A stretch of DNA of 64,000 nt from GWE2-42-39 sp963662895. GTDB taxonomy: Bacteria > Bacteroidota > Bacteroidia > Bacteroidales > Prolixibacteraceae. The stretch is taken from assembly GCA_963662895.1 (NCBI GenBank), contig OY759981.1:1302001-1366000 (forward strand), given 5' to 3'. Below the pieces are notes generated by a model, which did not search any database, had not been told where the DNA came from, and saw only the letters and a list, made by a program, of their open reading frames with translations. The translations under genes were made by a program, and so were the position numbers. Below, in pieces: positions 23,600-33,616 of the stretch. The first letter of the stretch is position 1. Each line of letters starts with the position of its first letter.

Positions 23600-25744
23600 T
23601 TATTTTATTGAAATGAATACCCCTATAAAAAAGAAACGCCGAATATCCTGTTTCACAGGAACCAACCCGTACTGTCCGGCGCTGTTGGGGGTGTAAGTGG
23701 AGCGGTAACCAAACAGGTTGTCGCGCCCCAGTACATTACTCAGCGAACAGTATACAATGGTGAAGTTGTTCCATATATTAGTCAGGAAGGCTAGGTTCAG
23801 GCTCAGGTCGCAGTAATACGGGGTTTTCCCGTCCATAAATTCGGTACTGTTCGGGTCGTTGTACGGCCTTCCCGATGCGTATGAAAACGAGCTTCCGAAC
23901 TGGGTGCTTAGCTTCTCGACAAAATATTTGGCAACCAGTGAAAACGTATGCTTCGAGATATAGTCGGGAGTTACTTTCGAACGGTAATTCCGGTTCAGGC
24001 GTTCAGTGTCGATGAACGAATAGCTCATCCAGTAATCGAGTGCTTTAACCGACTTCCGGTCGCGGAAAAACAAGTCGATCCCACGGGCATAACCGTTGCC
24101 GTCGCTGCTTATATCCTTCGGAAAATTCGAATCTTCGCCCGAAAACCGGATCAGTTTGTCATAGTTTTTGTAATAAGCCTCCAGCCTGAAAAGCCGTTCG
24201 GCATTGGTTCCGCTCTGGAAACTTGTAATATAGTGTTCAGCCTTCTGAAAATCCAGGTTGTGATTGAACTTCAGAAAATCGCTTTCCGGGTTTTGATAAA
24301 ACTGTCCGTACGAAGCCGACAACTGGCTTTCGTTTCCGGTTTTCAATGCCAGTGCAACCCGGGGAGTAATGTTCCATTTCTTTAATACGGAAGAATATTC
24401 AGTTCGAAGGCCGGGGCGAAGGCCGAAGTTTTTGGAGAAACGGATTTCAGGTTCGGCAAAAACTGCCAAAATATGATCGTTGAAATGAAGATGGAACGTT
24501 TCTGCTTCGGTATAATCCTGTTTATAATCCGAATAGGTGTCGCTGATGCCGTAAATAAACTCCAGCCCGTCGTGGCAGGTGCTGATAAACGAAACGCGCG
24601 CTTCAATGTCGGTCTCAACGGTTTTTATCCGGGTTTCGTCCAGGTTGATTTTTTCGGGCGAGAGAGTCATTGCCAGCCCCGTTTTAATAATGGTCTTTTT
24701 CGACAGTTCGTCGCTGTAATGCAGGTTGACGTAGGTTGCTGTTGCCGATCGATCAATTTTTAGCTTCTGTCCTAGCACTCCCGATTCGGTATTAAATTTT
24801 TGTACCCCGGTATCGCTGGTTACAAACGCTTTAAATAGCCCGCTGCCGTTTACTTTCTGCCTGAAAACAATGGTACCCGATACATTTTCAGGAGCTTTTA
24901 TCCAATCCATGTTATTTTTGGTCATCGAGTAATAAGGCGAAAGATTGGTATAACCAGCCGACATCATCAGTGAACTTCGTTTCCATGTTTTAGTTACACC
25001 CAGTTCGGGGCCAATGGTCATCAGCGAAACACTGGTCAAATCTTCGGTTGCCATGTCCTGCGAGTTAAGTACCAGTACTGAAGAGAGTGCCTGTCCGTAC
25101 TCGGCCGAGTAACCTCCGGTGTTAAAAAAGGTTCCGGCAAACAGCGATGGGGCAAAACGTCCTCGGGTAGGTAAATCGGGAACTTTCGAATAATAGGGTT
25201 TTGCGACCAGCAGTCCGTCAATCAGCGTTTTGGTTTCATATGCTTCCCCTCCGCGAACCAGCAGTCGACCGTCGTCGGCAGCAGGTTGCGTTCCTGGTAG
25301 GGTTTTCAGTGCCCCGTTAATATCGCCAAGTGCCCCGGCTGTGGTATAAATGTCGAATGGTTTTAAAGCCGACGCCCGTTTTTCGTCGCTGGCTTCAAAG
25401 CTTCCGGCAGTAATGGTTACGGCATCCAGCGTTTGTGTACTTTCGCGCAATTGGATGTCAATTTCCAGGTTGCCACCCAGTTTAACTTCTTTTTCCCAGG
25501 GCTGAAACCCAATGAAACTGGCAGCAATCGTCTGGTTACCTTTTTCGTGTGTCTCGAACGAAAATACGCCGTCTGCCCCACTTGTCGCTCCATCGTAAGT
25601 GTTTTCAATGTACACATTCACCCCGGTTAAAACTTCTCCCTTGTGGTCGGTTACCTTTCCGGTGATTGTCAGTGTTTGAGCTGTCAGCCCCAGACAGGGG
25701 AAGATTATTGCCGCAACACTCATCATTGTTTTAATTGTTTTCAT
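23600..25744 (-). CDS. TonB-dependent receptor (non-SusC type)
   Basis: 714 residues. The signal peptide ends near residue 22 (CLGLTAQ), a CarboxypepD_reg-like domain follows (ITGKVTDHKGEVLTGVNVYI, about 26-110), then the plug (about 120-230: LVRGGEAYETKTLIDGLLV, SAEYGQALSSVLVL) and a beta-barrel ending FFFIGVFISIK. No SusD partner is present, which separates it from the two SusC proteins; it may import a metal chelate, cofactor or peptide. It is first in a minus-strand group with the TPR protein and the LytS/LytTR pair. Confidence 0.92.
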   Translation of the reverse strand: MKTIKTMMSVAAIIFPCLGLTAQTLTITGKVTDHKGEVLTGVNVYIENTYDGATSGADGVFSFETHEKGNQTIAASFIGFQPWEKEVKLGGNLEIDIQLRESTQTLDAVTITAGSFEASDEKRASALKPFDIYTTAGALGDINGALKTLPGTQPAADDGRLLVRGGEAYETKTLIDGLLVAKPYYSKVPDLPTRGRFAPSLFAGTFFNTGGYSAEYGQALSSVLVLNSQDMATEDLTSVSLMTIGPELGVTKTWKRSSLMMSAGYTNLSPYYSMTKNNMDWIKAPENVSGTIVFRQKVNGSGLFKAFVTSDTGVQKFNTESGVLGQKLKIDRSATATYVNLHYSDELSKKTIIKTGLAMTLSPEKINLDETRIKTVETDIEARVSFISTCHDGLEFIYGISDTYSDYKQDYTEAETFHLHFNDHILAVFAEPEIRFSKNFGLRPGLRTEYSSVLKKWNITPRVALALKTGNESQLSASYGQFYQNPESDFLKFNHNLDFQKAEHYITSFQSGTNAERLFRLEAYYKNYDKLIRFSGEDSNFPKDISSDGNGYARGIDLFFRDRKSVKALDYWMSYSFIDTERLNRNYRSKVTPDYISKHTFSLVAKYFVEKLSTQFGSSFSYASGRPYNDPNSTEFMDGKTPYYCDLSLNLAFLTNIWNNFTIVYCSLSNVLGRDNLFGYRSTYTPNSAGQYGLVPVKQDIRRFFFIGVFISIK

Positions 25745-25920
25745 GACCTTGTTTACTAAATGATATTTTGTTTGTTACGACTTGCATAGCAGTTACAAAA
25801 TTCATTCAGTAAACTGTTTTTACAAAAAAAGAGTGACCGAACCGAATATCAGGGGTGACGAACGGAAAAATAAACCGACCAACGGGAGAATTTGTTTTTT
25901 CAGAAAAAACAGATTACCAT

Positions 25921-25951
25921 CTTGAATTTCAAAGATTTTTATTTATTTTTG
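25921..25951 (+). promoter_or_regulatory. Promoter of rpsO
   Basis: CTTG at 25921-25924 and TATTTTTG at 25944-25951 are 19 bases apart, matching the Bacteroidota housekeeping consensus. The leader before rpsO would be about 80 bases, room for the autoregulatory leader that S15 mRNA often has. Confidence 0.7.
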
Positions 25952-26040
25952 CCCCGCTTTTAAGAAATTAATTTTAAGCTGTTGCTATTGAAAGCGATGC
26001 TGCGGCTTAAATATTGTATCACAAAATTAAAGACAAAAAA

Positions 26041-26310
26041 ATGTATTTAACTCCGGAAAAAAAAGCAGAGTTCTTTGCAACATACGGTAAAGATGAGAAA
26101 GACACCGGTTCAGCCGAAGGCCAGATTGCTTTGTTCTCGTACCGTATTGCTCACCTTACCGAGCATCTGAAAGAAAACAAAAAAGACTTCAATACTCAGC
26201 GCGCATTGATCAGTCTGGTAGGGAAACGCCGTAAGCTGCTCGATTATTTGAAGAAAAAAGATATTGAACGTTACCGTGGAATTATCAAAAAATTAGGGTT
26301 ACGTCGGTAA
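26041..26310 (+). CDS. rpsO: 30S ribosomal protein S15
   Basis: From ATG 26041 (MYLTPEKKAEFFATYGK) the protein has 89 residues, the standard S15 length; an in-frame TTG nine codons upstream is not needed. It binds 16S rRNA helices 20-22 early in small-subunit assembly; the signature GSAEGQIALFSYRIAHLTEH and LVGKRRKLLDYLKKKD are intact. The rpsO-pnp order is widely conserved; here a hairpin with a T-run separates the two genes. Confidence 0.97.
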   Translation: MYLTPEKKAEFFATYGKDEKDTGSAEGQIALFSYRIAHLTEHLKENKKDFNTQRALISLVGKRRKLLDYLKKKDIERYRGIIKKLGLRR

Positions 26311-26322
26311 AATTTTACAGAG

Positions 26323-26351
26323 AAAGGGCAATAATTTTATTGCCTTTTCTT
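26323..26351 (+). terminator. Terminator or attenuator between rpsO and pnp
   Basis: AAAGGGCAAT (26323-26332) pairs with ATTGCCTTTT (26339-26348, one wobble) and is followed by TTTTCTT. In other bacteria the rpsO-pnp spacer carries processing and termination sites, so partial read-through is possible. Confidence 0.7.
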
Positions 26352-26469
26352 ATTTTTGAATGCAACTGGAAAATTCAGTAAAAAAATACGTTCCTGCTTT
26401 TTGCGGTTGATGTCTGAAAATCCCCGCCACGAGATTAGACATTTGTTAAATTAATTATCAAAAAAAATT

Positions 26470-28719
26470 ATGATTCAAGCTGTTATCAAGACAATTGACC
26501 TTGGCGATGGCCGTACTATTTCTATTGAAACAGGACGTTTAGCGAAGCAGGCTGATGGGGCGGTTGTTGTACGAATGGGGGATACCATGCTTTTGGGCAC
26601 AGTGGTATCGGCCAAAGAAGCAAAAGAAGATGTTGATTTTATGCCGGTTTCGGTCGACTACCGCGAGAAATTCTCGGCAGCAGGCCGTTTCCCGGGTGGC
26701 TTCCTGAAACGGGAATCGCGTCCGTCGGATGATGAAATTTTGGTGGCCCGTCTGGTTGACAGGGCTATCCGCCCATTGTTCCCGGAAGATTACCATGCTG
26801 AAACAGCCGTAATGATTTCGCTGATTTCAGCCGACCCGGCTGTCATGCCCGACTCGCTGGCAGGGCTGGCTGCATCGGCAGCCATTGCCGTTTCCGATGT
26901 GCCTTTTGTAACGCCTATTTCTGAAGTCCGGGTAGCGCGTATTAACGGGGAATTTATTGTTAACCCGAGTGCCAGCCAGTTAAAAGAGTCTGATATCGAT
27001 ATTATGGTCGGTGCATCATACGACAATATCATGATGGTGGAAGGCGAAATGGATGAGGTGACAGAAGAAGATATGCTTGAAGCTATCAAAGTGGCACACG
27101 AAGCAATCCGCACCCATTGTAAAATTCAGGAAGAACTGGCAGCCGAACTGGGTGTTGTAAAACGTGAGTACTGTCATGAAGTAAACGATGAAGAGTTGAA
27201 AGGTGCAGTAAAAGAAGCTACTTACCAAAAATGTTACGAAACAGCCAAAGCGCAAATCAAAGATAAACAAGAACGGATGGCTGCTTTCGAAGCTGTCAGG
27301 GACGAGTTTCTCGAAGCATACCTGGCTGAGAACGCCGACAATGAAGAAATTGACCTGGCACAAAAAGAGATGCTGATCAAACGATACTTCCACGATGTGG
27401 AAAAAGAAGCTATGCGCCGCATGATCCTGGATGAAGGTATCCGCCTGGACGGACGCTCTACTACTGACATCCGCCCTATTTGGGGAGAAGTCGACTATTT
27501 ACCCGGGGCACACGGTTCAGCTATTTTTACCCGGGGCGAAACCCAGTCTCTCTCATCGATCACGCTGGGTAGCAAACTCGACGAAAAAATCATTGACGGG
27601 GTAACTGTTCAGGGAACCGAGAAATTCCTGCTTCACTATAACTTCCCCCCATTCTGTGTGGGCGAATCCAGAGTGCCACGCGGACCCGGACGCCGTGAGA
27701 TTGGTCACGGGAACCTGGCATTTCGCGCATTGAAACGCATGATCCCTGAAGATTTCCCGTATGTGGTACGTATTGTTTCCGATATTTTGGAATCGAACGG
27801 ATCATCATCAATGGCTACCGTTTGTGCCGGAACCATGTGTATGCTCGACAGTGGCTTGCGTATGAGACATCCTGTTTCGGGTATTGCAATGGGCTTGATC
27901 ACTGACAAAGACTCAGATAAATACGCGATCCTTTCCGATATTCTGGGCGACGAAGATCATCTGGGAGATATGGACTTCAAGGTAACTGGTACCGAAAAAG
28001 GTATTACTGCTACCCAGATGGACATCAAAGTAGACGGGTTGTCGTATGAAGTACTTGCAAAAGCCTTGCAACAGGCCAGGGAAGGGCGTGAATATATCCT
28101 GGGGAAAATTCTGGAAATCATCAGCGAACCACGTCCTGATTTCAAACCAAATGTACCGCGTATCGAAACGATACAGATACCCAAAGACATGATCGGTCCG
28201 GTTATTGGCCCCGGAGGGAAAAACATCCAGAAGCTTCAGGAAGAAACCAATACCGTTATTGTTATTGAGGAAACCAATGGATACGGACAGGTGGAAATTG
28301 CAGGGCCGAACAAAGAGGCTATCGATGATGCCATTGCGCGTTTGAAGAAGATTATTGCTGTCCCTGAAAAAGGGGAAATTTATAAGGGGATAGTTAAATC
28401 GATCACTTCGTTTGGAGCCTTTGTTGAAATACTGCCTGGAAAAGAAGGCTTGCTCCATATATCGGAAGTAAGCTGGGAACGCATTATGAACGTGGAAGAT
28501 GTGCTTCGCGAAGGCGACGAAGTAGAAGTAAAACTGATAGAACTGGAACGCGATGGCAAACTGAAACTTTCGAGAAAAGCATTATTGCCAAAACCGGAAG
28601 GTTACGTCGAAAAACCAGCAGGTGAACGTCCCCCGCGCAGGGATGGAGGACGACGTGATTACCGGGGAGGCGGTCGTCGTGACTATCGCGACCGGAAACC
28701 GTCGAGAGACAGAGAATAA
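26470..28719 (+). CDS. pnp: Polyribonucleotide nucleotidyltransferase (PNPase)
   Basis: The 749-residue enzyme degrades RNA 3'-5' by phosphorolysis and can add heteropolymeric tails. Order: first RNase PH-like domain (about 10-230), helical linker (240-320), second RNase PH domain (330-550) with FPPFCVGE.RVPRGPGRREIGHG and the catalytic Asp residues in DEDHLGDMDFKVTGT. A KH domain follows (IGPVIGPGGKNIQKL, about 575-585) and then S1 (YKGIVKSITSFGAFVEILPG, about 640). The last 35 residues form an Arg/Gly/Asp-rich tail (GGRRDYRGGGRRDYRDRK), an addition to the usual architecture that may bind RNA or partners such as the degradosome-like helicases. Confidence 0.97.
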   Translation: MIQAVIKTIDLGDGRTISIETGRLAKQADGAVVVRMGDTMLLGTVVSAKEAKEDVDFMPVSVDYREKFSAAGRFPGGFLKRESRPSDDEILVARLVDRAIRPLFPEDYHAETAVMISLISADPAVMPDSLAGLAASAAIAVSDVPFVTPISEVRVARINGEFIVNPSASQLKESDIDIMVGASYDNIMMVEGEMDEVTEEDMLEAIKVAHEAIRTHCKIQEELAAELGVVKREYCHEVNDEELKGAVKEATYQKCYETAKAQIKDKQERMAAFEAVRDEFLEAYLAENADNEEIDLAQKEMLIKRYFHDVEKEAMRRMILDEGIRLDGRSTTDIRPIWGEVDYLPGAHGSAIFTRGETQSLSSITLGSKLDEKIIDGVTVQGTEKFLLHYNFPPFCVGESRVPRGPGRREIGHGNLAFRALKRMIPEDFPYVVRIVSDILESNGSSSMATVCAGTMCMLDSGLRMRHPVSGIAMGLITDKDSDKYAILSDILGDEDHLGDMDFKVTGTEKGITATQMDIKVDGLSYEVLAKALQQAREGREYILGKILEIISEPRPDFKPNVPRIETIQIPKDMIGPVIGPGGKNIQKLQEETNTVIVIEETNGYGQVEIAGPNKEAIDDAIARLKKIIAVPEKGEIYKGIVKSITSFGAFVEILPGKEGLLHISEVSWERIMNVEDVLREGDEVEVKLIELERDGKLKLSRKALLPKPEGYVEKPAGERPPRRDGGRRDYRGGGRRDYRDRKPSRDRE

Positions 28720-28744
28720 TTCATTACAGTGATTATACACAGAA

Positions 28745-28772
28745 ATGCTCCGTTGACAGCGGGGCATTTTTT
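28745..28772 (+). terminator. Terminator of pnp
   Basis: ATGCTCCG (28745-28752) pairs with CGGGGCAT (28760-28767) with one wobble, loop TTGACAG, then six T residues. Confidence 0.8.
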
Positions 28773-28889
28773 ATAGCTTGTATTTTTTCCAAAATGAAAG
28801 TTGTAATTTTACATTCTTATAATATACAAATAACAGGACGGTAATTGTATCTTTGAATAAACTTACAATAAATCAAATTATATCCTGTT

Positions 28890-30995
28890 ATGAAAAAATT
28901 AGTTTCCCTGCTTTTAGCATTGTTTTTTATGGTTTCATGTACTGATCAAAAAATAGAATACCCGCTTACTAAAAAAGTGGATGTAAGTGACAATTACTTC
29001 GGCACGGAGGTTGAAGATCCATACCGATGGCTGGAAGATGATAACTCGGAAGAGACAGCCGAATGGGTGAAAGCCCAGAATGAAGTTACCTTTGCCTATC
29101 TTGAGAAACTTCCTTACCGGGAAGAAATCAGGGCACGGTTGACAGAGTTGATGAATTACCCTCGTTATTCGACTCCTTTTAAAGAGGCTGGTAAATATTA
29201 TTTTTTCAAAAATGACGGTCTGCAAAACCAGAGCGTTCTGTATATGACCGAAATTTTAGGCGGTGAACCGGTGGAAGTGCTTGATCCCAACAACCTTTCG
29301 GAGGATGGTACGGTTGCACTTTCCGGCGTCGAGATATCAGATGACGGGAAGTTTATGGTTTATAAAATTGCCCGTTCCGGTTCCGACTGGAACGAAATTT
29401 TTGTGAAGAACCTCGAAACAGGTAACCTTCTGGAAGACCATATCGAATGGGTAAAATTTTCAGGAATTGACTGGTACGACGGAGGTTTCTTTTACAGTGC
29501 TTACGACAAACCCGAAACAGGTAGTGAACTGTCGAATGCCAACGAGTACCACAAAATTTATTATCATAAACTGGGAACCGCACAAACCGTCGACAAGTTG
29601 ATATACGAGGACAAAGAGCATCCAAAACGTAACTGCTATGCAGGGGTTACCGAAGACAACCGTTTCCTGTTCGTTTCAACATCGGAAACCACAAGCGGCA
29701 ATGCCCTTTCGGTAAAAGATATGAGTCGTAAAGGCAGCGAACTGGTGCCTGTGGTTACTACCTTTGATAACGATTTTAACGTGATCGGAAATATAGGGGA
29801 TGAACTGTTTGCCCTGACCAACTGTGACGCACCCAAATACAAACTGATCAGATTTAACCTGAAAAATCAGGGAAAAGAAAACTGGACTGAAATTATCCCG
29901 GAAAAAGAAAATGTGTTACAGTGGGCTGGTTTTGCAGGCGGAAAAATTGTTGCCCTTTATATGCAGGATGCCCACAGTGTGATGGAAGTGTACAATTACG
30001 ACGGTACTTCCGATTATGAAATAAAATTGCCGGGAATCGGTTCTGTTGGCAGTTTTTCAGGTAAAAAAGAAGATCCGGTTGCATTTTACAATTATACTTC
30101 GTTTAACACCCCTGGCGAAATTTATAAATTCGATTTTACTACTAAAAAGTCAAGCCTGCATTATCGCCCGGAAGTGAAATTCGATCCTGATGATTTTGAA
30201 GTGAAGCAGGAGTTTTATGCCAGCAAGGACGGAACAAAAATTCCTATGTTCATTGTGCATAAAAAAGGCCTTAGACTGAACGGGAAGAACCCGGCGCTTC
30301 TTTATGGCTACGGAGGATTTAACATCAGCATTACCCCTTCGTTCTCAACTACCCGTCTGGCCTTTTTCGAAAATGGCGGAGTCTATGCTGTTGCCAATCT
30401 GCGTGGCGGTGGCGAATACGGTGAAGAATGGCACCTGGCAGGTACAAAGATGAATAAACAGAATGTGTTTGACGACTTCATTGCTGCAGCCGAATACCTG
30501 ATTGACCAAAAATATACATCAAGCGATAAACTGGCAATAATGGGAGGATCGAACGGAGGCTTGCTGATTGGTGCCGTGCTAAACCAACGTCCTGATTTGT
30601 TCAGGGTTGCTTTCCCCCAGGTAGGTGTGATGGACATGCTTCGTTATCACAAATTTACCATTGGATGGGCCTGGGCCGGCGATTACGGGACCAGCGAAGA
30701 CAGCAAGGAAATGTTTGAATACCTGTACCGGTATTCTCCTTATCATACGATCATAAAAGGAGGTAAATATCCGGCTGTGCTGGCCGGAACCGCCGACCAT
30801 GACGACCGTGTAGTCCCTGCCCATACATTTAAATATATAGCACGCCTTCAGGAATACAATGCAGGAAAGTTGCCGGTATTGGTGCGTATCGACGTAAAAG
30901 CTGGTCACGGGGCAGGCAAACCAACGGCTAAAGTGATCGATGAATATACCGATCTGTGGTCTTTCCTGTTTTATCATTTAGGAATGAAAATGTAG
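28890..30995 (+). CDS. S9 prolyl oligopeptidase-family peptidase, lipoprotein
   Basis: 701 residues. A lipobox (LLALFFMVSC, Cys17) predicts a lipid-anchored protein in the periplasm or at the surface. The N-terminal seven-bladed propeller (about 75-430) gates access, and the alpha/beta-hydrolase domain carries the triad: Ser554 in GGSNGG, Asp638/639 in DHDDRVVP, His673 in GHGAGKP. It should cleave short peptides after proline. The PYRWLEDDNSEET motif at the start is typical of the S9A group. It appears monocistronic with its own terminator. Confidence 0.93.
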   Translation: MKKLVSLLLALFFMVSCTDQKIEYPLTKKVDVSDNYFGTEVEDPYRWLEDDNSEETAEWVKAQNEVTFAYLEKLPYREEIRARLTELMNYPRYSTPFKEAGKYYFFKNDGLQNQSVLYMTEILGGEPVEVLDPNNLSEDGTVALSGVEISDDGKFMVYKIARSGSDWNEIFVKNLETGNLLEDHIEWVKFSGIDWYDGGFFYSAYDKPETGSELSNANEYHKIYYHKLGTAQTVDKLIYEDKEHPKRNCYAGVTEDNRFLFVSTSETTSGNALSVKDMSRKGSELVPVVTTFDNDFNVIGNIGDELFALTNCDAPKYKLIRFNLKNQGKENWTEIIPEKENVLQWAGFAGGKIVALYMQDAHSVMEVYNYDGTSDYEIKLPGIGSVGSFSGKKEDPVAFYNYTSFNTPGEIYKFDFTTKKSSLHYRPEVKFDPDDFEVKQEFYASKDGTKIPMFIVHKKGLRLNGKNPALLYGYGGFNISITPSFSTTRLAFFENGGVYAVANLRGGGEYGEEWHLAGTKMNKQNVFDDFIAAAEYLIDQKYTSSDKLAIMGGSNGGLLIGAVLNQRPDLFRVAFPQVGVMDMLRYHKFTIGWAWAGDYGTSEDSKEMFEYLYRYSPYHTIIKGGKYPAVLAGTADHDDRVVPAHTFKYIARLQEYNAGKLPVLVRIDVKAGHGAGKPTAKVIDEYTDLWSFLFYHLGMKM

Positions 30996-31038
30996 GAGCG
31001 TTGATCTTTCGGATATCATCAGAATATCGTATTTTTAG

Positions 31039-31067
31039 AATCCCGGAGCATATTCCCGGGATTTTTT
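31039..31067 (+). terminator. Terminator of the S9 peptidase gene
   Basis: AATCCCGG (31039-31046) pairs with CCGGGATT (31056-31063), followed by TTTTTT, eight bases before the next start. Confidence 0.75.
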
Positions 31068-31074
31068 CGCGGTA

Positions 31075-31713
31075 ATGAAGATTAATTATTTGGTCATAGA
31101 AGGAAATATCGGATCCGGCAAAACAACACTTGCGCAGATGGTTAGCAGGGATTTTAATGCCAAACTGGTATTGGAACAGTTTGCTGACAACCCCTTTCTT
31201 CCTAAGTTTTATAACGAGCCAGACAAATATTCTTTTCCGCTCGAAATGTCATTCCTGGCCGAACGGTATAACCAGTTGAACCGGCAACTCAGGAACTTCG
31301 ATTTGTTCAGCTCGTTTACCGTTTCTGATTACTATTTCATGAAATCGCTCATTTTTGCACAAAATACCCTGCAGGATGATGAATACAATCTTTATCACCA
31401 ATTCTTTAAAATCATTTATGACAAAATGCCCAAACCGGATTTGTATGTTTATCTGCACTTAGACGTGGAAAATCTAATCCGGAACATAGCAATCCGGGGC
31501 CGTGCATACGAACAGCAGATTAGCCCGGATTACCTCGAAAAAATAACACAGGGATACTTTAATTTTTTTAAACAGCAAGACGATTTTCCTATTGCGATTA
31601 TCGACACGAATAATATTGATTTCGTAAATAATCAAAACGATTACGAACAAATAAGTGGTGCAATCTTTAAAAATGATTATAAAAAGGGGGTTAACAGGGT
31701 CTTATTAGGATAA
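31075..31713 (+). CDS. Deoxynucleoside kinase
   Basis: The 212-residue cytosolic enzyme phosphorylates deoxynucleosides in salvage. The P-loop EGNIGSGKTTLA lies at residues 9-20; the lid and ERY-type motif (SFLAERYNQLNRQL), the DRS-like region near the base-binding site (TVSDYYFMKSLIF) and the RIRGRxYE-type lid (IAIRGRAYEQQI) follow. This fits the dCK/dGK-type dNK family. Length is normal. It lies eight bases after a terminator and its ATG overlaps the end of that structure's tail, so it may depend on read-through. Confidence 0.9.
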   Translation: MKINYLVIEGNIGSGKTTLAQMVSRDFNAKLVLEQFADNPFLPKFYNEPDKYSFPLEMSFLAERYNQLNRQLRNFDLFSSFTVSDYYFMKSLIFAQNTLQDDEYNLYHQFFKIIYDKMPKPDLYVYLHLDVENLIRNIAIRGRAYEQQISPDYLEKITQGYFNFFKQQDDFPIAIIDTNNIDFVNNQNDYEQISGAIFKNDYKKGVNRVLLG

Positions 31714-31810
31714 AATTTATTGCTGATTATCCTTTTTTTTGTATAAAACATTGTTAATTTTGTGAACATTAAGTGAAAAATTATAAATTCAATATCTTAA
31801 TACTGTCAAC

Positions 31811-33565
31811 ATGAAAAGATTTAACTTTAAACCGCTAGCCTCTTTTGCTTTAGCTGCATTGCTTTTATCAGGCTGTGCAGGCCTCAAAAAAATGAAGAAA
31901 AACGCCGACCAGATCGACTTCAAGGTTACCCCTGAAATTCTTGAAACGAATGCAGGTAAGGTTGATGTAGCTATCAATGGTGTTTTCCCTGCCAAGTATT
32001 TCAATAAGAGAGCAACAATTGTAGCAACTCCTGTATTGAAATATGAGGGGGGTGAAAAAGCGCTTAGCCCTGTAACTCTGCAGGGAGAGAAGGTGGATGC
32101 CAATAATAAGGTGATTGCTTATTTGAATGGTGGAAACTTTTCTTATAAAGACAATACTCCATTTGCTGATGAAATGAGATTGTCTGACCTGGAAATCAGG
32201 ATTACTGCATCGAAAGGTGTCAAGAGCCTGGATTTCGACCCGATTAAAGTTGCTGATGGTGTAATCGCAACTTCTACGCTTGTATTAAACTACCCGGAGC
32301 CTGTTCTGGGGGTAAGAAGGGAAGCCAATACTACCGGTAAATACGATCCGAACATCGATCCGTTCCAGAGAATTGTTCCTGACGACTACACCGCTGATAT
32401 TCACTACCTGATCAACAGTTCGTACGTGCGCGGTTCGGAATTGAAAGCCGATGACATTGCCAAACTGAAAGAATATACCAAGGATGCTTATGAAGCTGAA
32501 CGGAAAAAACTGAAGGATATTGAAATTTCTGCATACGCTTCTCCGGATGGTGAACTTGACTGGAACACTGAACTTTCAGAAAAACGTGAATCGACTTCTT
32601 CGAATTATGTAGAAAAAACTTTGAAGAAAGAAAAAGTTGAAGCTGAATTAAAAGCTCAATTTACTCCTGAAGACTGGGAAGGCTTCAAAGAATTGATGGA
32701 AAAATCAAGTATTCAGGATAAGGAACTGATTCTGCGTGTTCTTTCAATGTATTCTGATCCTGAAGTCCGCGAACGCGAAATCAAAAATCTTTCAGCCGCT
32801 TTTACTGCTGTTGCTGAAGAAATACTTCCAAAATTGCGTCGTGCAAAAATTACTGCCAATGTTGACCTGATTGGTAAAACAGACGAAGAAATTGCTGCAC
32901 TGGCTGATTCCGACCCGGCTTCTTTGAACCCGGCAGAATTGCTGTACGCAGCAACGTTAACTACTGATAAAAATAAACAACTGGCTATCTATAACTCAAT
33001 GATGAAAGTTTATCCGGATGATTGGAGAGGATACAACAATGCCGGTATGGTTATGGTTAACCAGTTAAACTACACTGATGCAAAAAGTTTGTTCGAAAAA
33101 GCTGAAAAGCTGAAAAATAACGAACCTATCATTAAGAACAACTTAGGAGCTGTTGCTTTATATGAAGGTGACATCGCAAAAGCTGAAACTTATTTTGGTG
33201 CTGCTTCTGGCGCAGGCGAAGAAGTTAATTACAACCTGGGTATTGTAGCCATGAAGAAAGGTGAATACGAAAAAGCAGTCAAGTTGTTTGGTGCTTCTGA
33301 TTCTCCCAATGTCGGATTAGCTAAAATTTTGGCAGGCGACAACAATGGTGCCCTTAAATCGCTTGAAAACTGTACCTGGGAAGGTTGTTACATGAAAGAG
33401 TATTTCAAAGCAATTGTTGGTGCCCGTACAGCAAAAGAAAATTTGATGTACGAAAGTTTAGAGAAAGCAGTTAAAATGGAACCAAAACTGAAGGCTAAAA
33501 TTGCTACAGATATGGAATTTGCAAAATACTTTGAAGATCCAAAATTCAAGGCTATTGTAGAATAA
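31811..33565 (+). CDS. TPR-containing envelope lipoprotein
   Basis: 584 residues. The lipobox LLLSGC places the lipidated Cys at 22. A beta-rich N-terminal part (30-190), an OmpA-like middle segment (ISAYASPDGELDWNTELSEKR, about 240-260) and C-terminal TPR units (WRGYNNAGMVMVNQLNYTDA, NLGAVALYEGDIAKAETYFG, NLGIVAMKKGEYEKAVKLFG) follow. The SPDG..N..LSEKR stretch resembles the peptidoglycan-binding loop of OmpA domains, though the match is partial. Homologues of this plan are common in Bacteroidota; the precise role in the envelope is unknown. The gene is transcribed alone and has a strong terminator. Confidence 0.85.
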   Translation: MKRFNFKPLASFALAALLLSGCAGLKKMKKNADQIDFKVTPEILETNAGKVDVAINGVFPAKYFNKRATIVATPVLKYEGGEKALSPVTLQGEKVDANNKVIAYLNGGNFSYKDNTPFADEMRLSDLEIRITASKGVKSLDFDPIKVADGVIATSTLVLNYPEPVLGVRREANTTGKYDPNIDPFQRIVPDDYTADIHYLINSSYVRGSELKADDIAKLKEYTKDAYEAERKKLKDIEISAYASPDGELDWNTELSEKRESTSSNYVEKTLKKEKVEAELKAQFTPEDWEGFKELMEKSSIQDKELILRVLSMYSDPEVREREIKNLSAAFTAVAEEILPKLRRAKITANVDLIGKTDEEIAALADSDPASLNPAELLYAATLTTDKNKQLAIYNSMMKVYPDDWRGYNNAGMVMVNQLNYTDAKSLFEKAEKLKNNEPIIKNNLGAVALYEGDIAKAETYFGAASGAGEEVNYNLGIVAMKKGEYEKAVKLFGASDSPNVGLAKILAGDNNGALKSLENCTWEGCYMKEYFKAIVGARTAKENLMYESLEKAVKMEPKLKAKIATDMEFAKYFEDPKFKAIVE

Positions 33566-33582
33566 TCATTCGACTCAAACAT

Positions 33583-33616
33583 AAAAAAAAGCGGCTTTTC
33601 AAGCCGCTTTTTTATT
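33583..33616 (+). terminator. Terminator of the TPR lipoprotein gene
   Basis: AAAAAAGCGGCTT pairs with AAGCCGCTTTTTT around TTC; the A/T-rich flanks make it usable in both directions. Confidence 0.88.
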
